The notes under the pieces were generated by a model, which worked only from the letters and a program-made list of their open reading frames with translations, was not told the DNA's origin and ran no database searches. Both the position numbers and the translations under genes were made by a program. Positions 46,262 through 55,274 of a stretch of DNA of 64,000 nt are shown here, in pieces. The stretch covers positions 112,897,476 through 112,961,475 of the forward strand of contig CM075728.1 of assembly GCA_037974335.1 (NCBI GenBank). Reading direction: 5' to 3'. Origin of the DNA: Prionace glauca. Its lineage: Eukaryota; Chordata; Chondrichthyes; Carcharhiniformes; Carcharhinidae. Within the stretch, counting starts at the first letter, position 1, and each line of letters opens with the position of its first letter.

Positions 46262-46400
46262 AGGAATGTAGTAGTTGGAGACTGTCCAGTTAGGGAGACA
46301 GCGACTCATCTGTGCAGCTGAGAGAGAATCCTTAAGGTTATGTTGCCTGTCTGGTGCCAGATTTAAGGACTCTTCAAGATTGAAGAGTAACTTAGGGTGG
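46262..46400 (+). mobile_element. CR1 ORF1 (esterase-region) fragment
   Basis: GTAGTTGGAGACTGTCCAG and a following TTGCCTGTCTGGTGCCAG block match the ORF1 region at 7,990-8,090. Too short and decayed to place further. Confidence 0.4.
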
Positions 46401-46508
46401 AATTTAATTCCTCATACATGCCAAGCAAAGCAGTAATCATCAAGCTTGAGAGACAATTTGCCACCCACAGTATCCCACCCAGAGTCATGACAGACAATTT
46501 TTGGCAAT

Positions 46509-46857
46509 ATGGGGCAGCATGGTATCACAATGGCTAACACTGCTGCCTCACAGCTCCAGGGACCTGGGTTTGATTCCTGGCTTGGGTCACTGTGTGTGCG
46601 GAGTTTGCACATTCTCCCCAAGTCAATGTTGGTTTCCTCCGGGTGCTCCAGTTTCATCCCACACTCCAAAGATTTGCAGGTTAGGCACATTGGCTATGCT
46701 AAATTGCCCCACAGTGTCCTGAGATGCACAGGTTAGAGGGATTGAGGGGTAAATATGTAGGGTTTGCGAGGATGAGGCCTCAGTGAGATTGTTGTCAATG
46801 CAGACTTGATGGGCCAAATGGCCTTCTTCTGCATTGTAGAGTTTCTATGATTTCTTA
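46509..46857 (+). mobile_element. SINE with CR1-type tail
   Basis: Head GGGGCAGCATGGTATCACAA, B-box-like GGTTTGATTCCTGGC (46,567), tail GTAGAGTTTCTATG. Older than the 43,968 copy by eye. Confidence 0.85.
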
Positions 46858-46861
46858 CATA

Positions 46862-47092
46862 GACTTACATAGAACCCTACAGTGCAGAAACAGGCCCTTC
46901 GGCCCATCGAGTCTGCACCAAACACAATCCCACCCAGACCCTATCCCCATATCCCTACACATTTACCTGCTAATCCCTCTAACCTACACATCCCAGGACA
47001 CTAAGGGGCAATTTTAGCATAGCCAATGAACCTAACCCGCACATCTTTGGACTGTGGGAGGAAACCGGAGCACCCGGAGAAAACCCACTTCT
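46862..47092 (-). mobile_element. SINE, 3' two thirds, tail to tail with the previous one
   Basis: The minus strand ends GTAGGGTTCTATG at the low side. It starts at about 47,092 in the middle of the SINE (GGGTTTTCTCCGGGTGCTCC), so the tRNA-like head is absent. Confidence 0.85.
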
Positions 47093-48694
47093 GATTCATT
47101 ACTGATGAATTTTGCAATTTTGCACGCACATGGAACTTTGAGCATATCATGAACAGTTAAATTCACAGTTAAACCATTTGGTGGTGGGCAGTTAGCTCAC
47201 TAAACATCTTCTAAAGAAATGTTATGGGATTGCACAGACTAGTATGCTGCACTTCACAGCCTGCAAAATCTACTACGATTGGGCCTACTCTCATCAGCAC
47301 AGCAACCTTTTACAGGCACAGCAGGACCATGATTTCTAACATTAAAGCTCTGCTGCAGTCTAAACTTGAAATCAATGTGAATGATTCCCTCCTGTAATGC
47401 AGATCGAGAAGCCCAAAGGCTTGGTCCTCTAACACCAGGTCAAAAGGTCAAGTTTCAGTCTACATGTGACTATCACCACTTGGCGGGGATCACAGTAAAG
47501 CTCACAGCTGAACAGTTGCGAGGTAGTCTCAGATAATGCCCACTATGTACGCAATCGGGATCAATTCTGCAAGTAGTCGAACCAACACCAATTTACAGCT
47601 GAGCACTTCAGTCATCTGACCTATGGCACCCGCCCCCTATATCACGGATATGTGGATTCCTGCAGAGGCCAGTGCAGTGAATCCTGCACCTGACAAACAC
47701 ACAGTTGTTAACAGTGAGGACGCTATTCACAAAAAGACAACAGCATTACCAACTGGTGTAATTACACGCTCAGGGAGCCGAAGCAAGCTGAACACAAGAT
47801 CTTATGACTTTTTTACCGCAGACTTTTGAATTTCAGTATTTACTTTCAACAGAAAAACGGGAGAGGGGTAGAGATGCGATTGGCTATGCACTAGCTGCTG
47901 CAGCTTAATCCGTGCCTCAATATATGTAAATAGTCATGATTGTCAATTTGTTTAAGTGCATGTAATACAGTGCTCTGTACATAATTTCCTATTTCACTGT
48001 TATATCTTCCCGACAATCACATTTTGATTTGATGTGTCTTAAGTTTCCTTTGTACCTTTGTTTTTGTTTGGACCGTTCCCCTTCCTTTTGGGGAGCTGCC
48101 CCTTTTACTTCGTCCTAACGTAATTTGAGTTTGTCTACTTGGCTTGAGCCGAAGCTACCCGCCCCCCCCAACCCCAACCCCAACCCCAACCCCAACCAAA
48201 CGGGAAAGATGTAGACCGAGTGGTCGTGTGAAAACGTAATGGCATACAAAAGATTTCACGTGGCAGAAGCGCGGGCAGATCATAAATATTGTAATATAGC
48301 TATTGAGCTCAGGAATTGTTGGAAGTCCTCGTCATGGGTAATTAGCGAATGCACTACTTTATCCACTACCAAAGTGGATAGGCTGACAACTGCTGTGCCT
48401 TCTTAATGCCTTTTGACAATCCATATATACAACAGGCGCAGCATTTTCTGATTGCTATAGATTGATTTTTTTCTATGTGGTATTGACCTTCATGAATAGC
48501 TAAATAAATTACAAATTGTTCACTTCTAAATGTATACCCTATGTGATTTTTAAAGGAAAAGTTATAAAATCTGATAAATCAAATATTGAGGGCAAATATA
48601 TATAATAAATTAGAGAGATATTTATGTATTTAATTTTATGAATCAATTTATTAGCTTGGCCTGTGTTCGTTTTTCATGTACCTTTATCATCCTC
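47093..48694. other. Unassigned intergenic sequence
   Basis: No gene recognised. 47,620-47,830 is an open stretch of 68 codons without domain features. Contains the hexamer repeat at 48,170-48,198. From 48,480 on it is AT-rich. Confidence 0.35.
48170..48198. repeat. AACCCC hexamer repeat
   Basis: About five tandem copies of AACCCC. On the other strand it is a TTGGGG run, able in principle to form G-quadruplexes. It is not the vertebrate telomere repeat. Confidence 0.85.
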
Positions 48695-49845
48695 AGAAAG
48701 CCCACCAACACCTCCAATTTCTGAGGAAACTAAGGAAATTTGATACGTCCACTACAACTCTCATCAACTTTTACAGTTACACTATAGGAAGCATCCTTTT
48801 CGGAAGTTTTATAGCTTGGTAAAGCTCCTGCTCTATCCAAGACTGCAAAGAGTTGTGAACATAGCCCAGTCCATCAAGCAAACAAGCCTGCCATTTATTA
48901 ACTCTGCCTACAGTTGCCACTGCCTCAGAAAAGCGACCAGCATAATCAAGGACCCATGTACCCCGGACATATTTTGTTCTCCCTTCTTCCATTGGGAAAA
49001 AGATACAAAAGTCTGAGCTCACTCACCAACCAACTCAAGAACAGTTTCTACCCTGTTGCCATCAGACTTTTGAATGAACACACCACAAATCAAGTCGATC
49101 TTTCTCTGCCCCCTAAAGTTTAAAGTTTATTTATTATTGTCGCAAGTAGGCTAATATTAACACTGCAATGAAGTTATTGTGAAAGTTCACTAGTCACCAT
49201 GCTCCAGCACCGGTTTGGCTTCATTGGAGGGAGAATTTAGCTTGGCCAATGCACTTAACCAGCATGTCTTTCAGACTGTGGGAGGAAACCCACGCAGAAA
49301 CGAGGAGAATGTGCAGACTCCATACAGATGGTGACCCAAGCCAGGAATGGAATCCAGGTTCCTGGCTGTGATGCTGCAGTACTGACCACTGTGCCACTTT
49401 TGAATGGATCTACCTCATACTTAAATTCATCTTTCCCTTACGACTATGCCACTATATTCTGCACTCTCTCAAAGAACAACACAGCACAGGAAACGGTCCC
49501 CTTGGCCCTACAAGCCCGTGCCGCCCATTTTATCACTCACTGAGTGCCTCATTCCAATCCTTCTTCTACCTATGACTTTTGTCTACGCCTCTTGGACTCC
49601 ACAATAAAGGGGTGCGAATTTAGGGAATTATATATGCACCAGATTAAGGGAGAGCCAATTCAGGGAGCTCTTGTTAGCCAAACGAGCAAAACTAACTCAA
49701 ATTAACTTAGGGACAAATTAAGAGGGGCAGCTCCCGTTCCTTCTCCCCTGTGTACTCTATGAACGGTATGCTTTGTCTCTATGGTGTGCAATAAACAATA
49801 CTTTTCGCTGTATCCCAATACGTCTGACAATAATAAATCAAACCA
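48695..49845 (+). mobile_element. L2-like LINE 3' end, broken by later insertions
   Basis: 48,695-49,118 encodes the RRVVNIAQSI-like and KATSIIKDP... pattern and the FYPVAIRLLN end. 49,400-49,470 repeats the ACTTTTGAATGGATCTACC region. 49,745-49,845 gives the terminal part, ending GACAATAATAAATCAAA. A SINE (49,121-49,400) and an unassigned piece (49,471-49,740) lie between. The tail ends about 90 bases upstream of the ISRE-like site of the plus-strand gene. Confidence 0.7.
49121..49400 (-). mobile_element. SINE with L2-type tail
   Basis: Low end AAAGTTTATTTATTATTGTC (tail in reverse). High end carries the head in reverse (GATGCTGCAGTACTGACCAC). Same family as 15,572 and 41,717. Confidence 0.78.
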
Positions 49846-49932
49846 CTTGTTTGTAAGGGAAGCATCTTTGCTTCTTGTGTCCTCCTAGAATGAACAAGTG
49901 ACAGGCAGCGGCAGAGGCAGCCGGCATCTGGC

Positions 49933-49943
49933 GAAAGTGAAAC
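49933..49943 (+). promoter_or_regulatory. ISRE-like element upstream of the plus-strand gene
   Basis: GAAAGTGAAAC fits the interferon-stimulated response element core GAAANNGAAAC. It lies 68-78 bases before the ATG at 50,011, in the short non-repeat stretch between the L2 tail and exon 1. Binding by IRF/STAT proteins is inference. Confidence 0.55.
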
Positions 49944-49966
49944 AAGGCTTAGCGGAGTCTCTTCCT

Positions 49967-49977
49967 GCTTCCGGAAC
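49967..49977 (+). promoter_or_regulatory. ETS-like site upstream of the plus-strand gene
   Basis: GCTTCCGGAAC contains the palindromic CCGGAA core bound by ETS factors, which is common in TATA-less CpG-rich promoters. It lies 34-44 bases upstream of the ATG. Short motifs like this also occur by chance. Confidence 0.35.
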
Positions 49978-50190
49978 CGAGCGACCGAGAGACTGAGGAA
50001 GGGGGGATCTATGGGCCACACCGGGAGCTGGTGGCTGTTTCTGGCGGTGCTGATGATTCTGGTGCCGCTTTCAGGTAAAGGACGAGACGGGCGGCGGAGG
50101 TGGGGAACGGGAGGAAGCGCACATTCCGGCGGATTGCGGCCAAGCGCGGCGCGGCGCGGGGCGATCCGGAACCGCACCCCGCCCATGGTG
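49970..50190. promoter_or_regulatory. CpG-rich promoter/first-exon region
   Basis: CpG dinucleotides are dense here, for example in the stretch around 50,080-50,180, while the flanking DNA is CpG-poor. The stretch covers exon 1 and the start of intron 1 of the plus-strand gene, as expected for a CpG-island-type promoter. No TATA box is evident. Confidence 0.6.
50011..50074 (+). CDS. Signal-peptide exon of the plus-strand B7-H6-like gene (exon 1)
   Basis: The ATG at 50,011 starts 21 codons plus one base before a GTAAAG donor at 50,075. The peptide MGHTGSWWLFLAVLMILVPL is a short, classic signal peptide: almost no charge, then a leucine/valine-rich core. The phase-1 end matches the V exon at 60,905. 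The region is CpG-rich from about 49,970 to 50,190, as for a vertebrate promoter and first exon. ISRE-like and ETS-like sequences lie within 80 bp upstream. The L2 LINE tail ending near 49,845 limits the upstream host sequence to about 165 bp. Intron 1 is about 10.8 kb, made largely of CR1 elements. Confidence 0.8.
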
Positions 50191-50388
50191 GGGTCTGCAC
50201 CGGGGACTCCTGTTGGTGATTCTGCGGGGCTACAGATTAACGACAGGGGCCGAAGAGGTTGAAGTGAAAGCAACAAATGTTGAGTTCACCCTGATCAGGG
50301 CTATTCGGCCTATAGTGACTAGTACAGCCCTTCCGGTTAGTCCCACTCTTTACCCATTCAGCCCCTTTTCTCCAACAGAATTCTTCCC

Positions 50389-50533
50389 CCCCCCCGCCCC
50401 ACTTTCCCGCCCCGCCCCACTTTCCCGCCCCGCCCCACTTTCCCCCACCGCCCCACTTTCCCGCCCCGCCCCACTTTCCCCCACCGCCCCACTTTCCCCC
50501 ACCGCCCCATTTCCCCCACCGCCCCATTTCCCC
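50389..50533. repeat. Pyrimidine/GC-rich minisatellite in intron 1
   Basis: Tandem copies of a unit of about 15-17 bases based on CCCCACTTTCCCGCCC or CCCCACTTTCCCCCACCG, about nine copies, starting 315 bases after exon 1 of the plus-strand gene. The other strand is G-run-rich. Confidence 0.9.
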
Positions 50534-50804
50534 CATTCGACTATTTAGCCAGTTTCCTTTAGAAAGTTATTATTAGGTCAACTTTTTAATGCCGTTTGCG
50601 GTTTCAAAGTAAGAGTTGTTTCTCCCCTGTCCAAAAGGGTTGTTAGTTTGATCTGTAAGGGTGACAAAAGGTTATTGGGTGGGTGGTCACCCATTGAGAG
50701 GCAACCGTACTGAGATATGTTGGATTTTTTCCCTTGAAAATCCTGTATGTCTCAGTAAGGTTGCCTCTCCGTCAAAATTACAATGAATATAGCCCCGAAC
50801 ATAG

Positions 50805-53100
50805 AACATTACAGCACAAACAGGCCCTTCGGCCCTCGAGTTGCGCCGATCACATCAACCCCACCAATCTATAGACCTATCTATAACCCCCAATCCCATT
50901 AAACCCCATATACTCATCCAGAAGTCTTTTAAAAGACCCCAGCGAGTTCGCCTCCACCACCGATGACGGCAGCCAATTCCATTCACTCACCACCCTCTGA
51001 GTGAAAAACTTACCCCTAACATCACCTCTGTACTTCCCTCCCCGCACCTTAAATCTGTGTCCTCTTGTAGCGACCATTTCAACCCGTGGAAATAGCCTCT
51101 GAGAGTCCACCATATCTATTCCTCTCAACATTTTATAAACTTCTATCAGGTCGCCTCTCAACCTTCGCCTCTCCAGGGAAAAGAGTCCCAGCTCCCTCAA
51201 CCTATCTTCATAAGGCATGCCTCCCAGGCCAGGCAACATCCTTGTAAATCTCCTCTGCACCCTTTCAATAGCTTCTACGTCTTTCCTATAGTGAGGCGAC
51301 CAGAACTGCGCACAGTACTCCAAATGAGGCCTGACGAGGGTCCTGTAAAGTTGCAGCATTACCTCCCGACTCCTAAACTCAATCCCTCGATTAATGAAGG
51401 CCAGTACACCATATGCCTTCTTGACCACCTCCTCCACCTGCGAGGCCGATTTAAGAGTCCTGTGAACCCGGACCCCGAGATCCTTCTGCTCTTCAACGCT
51501 ACTAAGACTCCTGCCCTTAATAGTGTACTCGTTCATCCTGTTGGTTCTGCCGAAATGGACGACTACACATTTATCCGCGTTGAAGTCCATTTGCCACTTC
51601 TCCGCCCATTCCTGCATCCTATCTATGTCCTGCTGCAACTTTTGACATCCTTCCAGACCATCCACAACACCGCCGACCTTCGTGTCATCAGCGAACTTGC
51701 TAACCCATCCCTGTACTTCCTCATCCAGGTCATTTATGAAAATGACAAACAGCAAGGGTCCCAGAACAGATCCCTGGGGCACCCCACTGGTGACTGACCT
51801 CCATTCCGAAAAAGACCCATCCACAACCACTCTCTGCCTTCTGCAGGCAAGCCAGTTCTGGATCCACAAGGCCAAAGGCCCTTGGATCCCATGCCCTCTC
51901 ACCTTCTCAAGAAGTCTTGCTTGGGGGACCTTATCAAAAGCCTTGCTGAAGTCCATGTACACTACGTCCACGGCACTTCCTTCGTCAATGTGCTCAGTCA
52001 CATTATCGAAGAACTCAACTAGGCTCGTAAGGCACGACCTGCCCTTGACAAATCCATGCTGACTATTCCTGATCATGTCAAACCTCTCCAAATGCTCGTA
52101 AATCTTGTCCCTCAGAAGCCTCTCCATCAGCTTACCAACCACTGAGGTCAGACTCACCGGGCGGTAATTTCCCGGGCTATCTCTGTTCCCTTTCTTGAAA
52201 ATAGGGACTACATCCGCAATCCTCCAATCTTCCGGAACCTCTCCCGTCTCCATTGACGACGCAAAGATCATCGCCAGGGGCTCTGCAATCACTTCCCTGG
52301 CCTCCCACAGTATCCTGGGGTACATCCCATCTGGTCCCGGCGACTTATCTATTTTGATAGAATTCAAAAGTTCTAACACATCCTCCTCCTTAATGTCCAC
52401 GTACTCAATCTTTTCCACCTGCTGCAAGTCCATAGGAAGATCTCCCAAATCAGCTTCCACTGTGAATACTGAGGCAAAGTACTCATTAAGCACCTCCGCC
52501 ATTTCTTCTGGTTCTACACAGACCTTTCCCCCTTCACCTTTTATAGGTCCTATCCTTTCCCTTCTCACCCTTTTACCTTTCACATATTTATAGAAGGCCT
52601 TGGGATTTTCCTTAATCTGACCCGCCAAGGTCTTCTCATGACCCCTTCTGGCTCTCCTAATTTCCCTTTTAACCTCCTTTCTACAGTCCTTATATTCTTC
52701 AAGATCCTTAACCTCTCCTAGTTCCCTAAACCTTTTGTATACCTTCCTTTTCCTCCTGACTAGGTTCAACACAACCTTTGTGCACCACGGTTCCCGCGAC
52801 CTACCAAAACCCCCTTGTCTCATCGGAACATTGTCATGCAGAGCGCCAGACAAACATTCCTTGAATATCCGCCACCTTCCTTCGGTACCTTTCCCTAAGA
52901 ATGCCTCCTTCCAGTTTATTTGTCCAAGTAACTTCCTGACTTCTTCGTATCTCCCCTTACTCTAGACAAACACCTTCCTAGCCTGCCTGATCCTATCTCG
53001 TTCCAATGCAATTGTGAAGGAGATAGAATTATGGTCACCATTCCCAAGATGCTCTCCTACCGAGAGATCCATCACCTGCCCTGGTTCAGGGCAGGTGATT
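50805..53100 (-). mobile_element. CR1 LINE, second subfamily, with a 658-codon open frame
   Basis: The minus strand is open from 52,853 to 50,877. In order: a basic linker with KENPKAFYKYVKGKR, the RT fingers (DKSPGPDGMYPRILWE), [58 protein letters not shown], the active site FADD at 51,684-51,695 (about residue 387), and the C-terminal domain to GIGGYR. The 3' UTR ends GGGCCTGTTTGTGCTGTAAT near 50,810. The upstream part to about 53,100 looks like the end of the endonuclease, so the element is 5' truncated. All RT motifs look intact. It lies in intron 1, antisense to the plus-strand gene. Confidence 0.93.
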
Positions 53101-53104
53101 AGAA

Positions 53105-53500
53105 AATCCTTGGGATCAACCGAGTGAACCTTCTCTGTATTGCCTCAGATTCCAGAATTATATCCTTAGGTAAGGGGACGAAAACGGTTCACAGTTTTCC
53201 AAGTGTGGCCTATCTAGTGTCTTTTATAGTTTCAGCAAGTCTATCTATTTTTATACTCCACTCCTTTTGAAATAAAGGCTAACAATCCACACGCTTTCCC
53301 TATGACCTGCTGAACTTGCGTCCTAGCTTTTTGTGATTTATGCATGAGGACCCCCTCTAGCTGGAGCTTTCTGTTGTCTTTTTCTATTTAAATAATATTC
53401 AGCTCCTTTGATCTTCTACCATAAGTACATAACTTCATATTTTCCTACATTATATTCTATCTGCCAAGTGTTTTGCCCATTCATTTAACGTATCTAAATA
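53105..53500 (-). mobile_element. Old CR1-like fragment
   Basis: The minus strand carries the CR1 RT C-terminal wording (CTCTGTATTGCCTCAGATTC and following), clearly older than its neighbours. No open frame. Confidence 0.55.
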
Positions 53501-53519
53501 CATAAAAGACAAAACAGTA

Positions 53520-55270
53520 ACAAAGAGAGAGTATGGCATCTTAAGGATCGACAAGGTCATCTATGTGCAGATCACAAGAGATTGATGAGATCCTAAATGA
53601 ATATTTCTCATCGGTATTTACTGTTGAGAAAAGCACAGATGTTAGGGAATTTGGAGAAATAAATAGTGATGAGGAGTGTACATATTACAGAAAAGGAGGT
53701 GCTGGAAGTCTTAAAGCGCATCAAGATAGATAAATCCCTGGGACCCGATGAAATATACCCCAGGACGTTGTGGGAGGCTAGGGAAGAAATTGTGGGTCCT
53801 TAGCCGAGATATTTGAATCATCGATAGTCATGGGTGAGGTGCCTGAAGATTGGAGAGTGGCAAATGTTGTGCCTTTGTTTAAAAAGAGCTGCAGGGAAAA
53901 GCCTGGAAACTACAGGTCAGTGAGCCTCACATCTGTAGTGGGTAAATTGTTGGAAGGTATTTTGAGAGATAGGATCTACAGGCATTTAGAGATGCAAGGA
54001 CTGATTAGGGACAGTCAGCATGGCTCACAAATTTAATTGAGTTTTTAAAGAGGTAACCAAGAAGGTAGATGAGGGCAGTACAGCTGATGTTGTCTGCAGA
54101 GACTTTAGCAAGGCCTTTGATAAGGTACCACATGGTACGTTGTTGCATAAAGTTAAATCTCACGGGATCCAGGGTGAGGTATCTAAATGGATACAAAATT
54201 GGCTTCTTGACAGAAGTCAGAGAGTGGTTGTAGAGAGTTGTTTTTCAAACTGGAGGCCTGTGACCAGCGGTGTGCCTCAGGGATCAGTGCTGGGCCCATT
54301 GTTATTTGGATAAGAATATAGGGGCATGGTTTGTCAGTTTGCAGATGACAACAAGGTTGGTGGCAAAGTGGATAGTGAAGAAAGAAGAAAGATATTCCCA
54401 ATTGCAGCAGGATCTTGATCAGTTGGGCCAGTGGGCTGATGAATGGCACATGAAATTTAATGTAGACAAATGCAAGTTGATGCATTTTGATAAATTGAAC
54501 CAGGGCAGGATTTACTCAGTTAATGGCAGGGCGTTGGGGAGAGTTACAGAACAAAGAGATCTAGGGGTACATGTTCATAGCTCCTTGAAAGTGGAGTCAC
54601 AGGTGGACAGAGTGGTGAAGAAGGCATTCGGCATGTTTGGTTTCATCGGTCAGAACATTGGGACATCTTGTTGAAGTTGTACAAGACATTAGTAAGGCCA
54701 CACTTGGAATACTGTGTGCAATTCTGGTCACCCTATTATAGAAAGGATATTATTAAACTAGAAAGAGAGCAGAAAAGATTTAGTAGGATGCTACCGGGAC
54801 TTGATGGATTGAGTTATAAGGAGAGGCTGAATAGATTGGGACTTTTTTCTCTGGAGCGTAGAAGGCTGAGGGATGATCTTATATAAGAGGTCTATTATAT
54901 CTTATAGGTCTATAAAATAATGAGGGGCATAGACAAAGTCAATATCTTTTCCCAAAGGTGGGGGAGTCTAAAACTAGGGGGCATAGGTTTAAGGTGAGAA
55001 GGTAGAGATACAAAAGTGTCCAGAGGGGCAGTTTTTTCACACAAGAGGGTGGTGAGTGTCTGGAACAAGCTGCCAGAGGTAGTAGTAGAGGTGGGTATAA
55101 TTTTATCTTTTAAAAAGCATTTAGATGTTACATGGGTACGATGGGTATAGAGGGACATTGGCCAAATGCAGGCAATTGGGACTAGCTTAAGGGTTTTAAA
55201 AAAAAGAGTGGCATAGACAAGTTGGGCCAAAGGACCAGTTTCCATGCCGTAAAACTCTATGAACCTCTAT
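53520..55270 (+). mobile_element. CR1 LINE, third subfamily, broken
   Basis: From DEILNEYFSSVFTVEKS at about 53,590 through GEVPEDWRVANVVPLFKKS (53,830), the SRDFSKAFDKVP-like block (about 54,100), [12 protein letters not shown] (54,270), the active site FADDNKVGG in another frame (54,340), and the end FSRMLPGLDGLSYKERLNRLG. The tail is CTATGAACCTCTATGACTC. It has several frameshifts, and a segment before the active site is missing. Sense-oriented in intron 1. Confidence 0.82.
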
Positions 55271-55274
55271 GACT

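Noticed and set aside
48170-48198. AACCCC repeats as an interstitial telomere
   Set aside because: Vertebrate telomeres are TTAGGG; this is a short hexamer microsatellite.
50237-50536. Glycine/tryptophan-rich minus-strand frame (MGEMGRWGKWGGGG)
   Set aside because: Translation of the C-rich minisatellite, not a gene.
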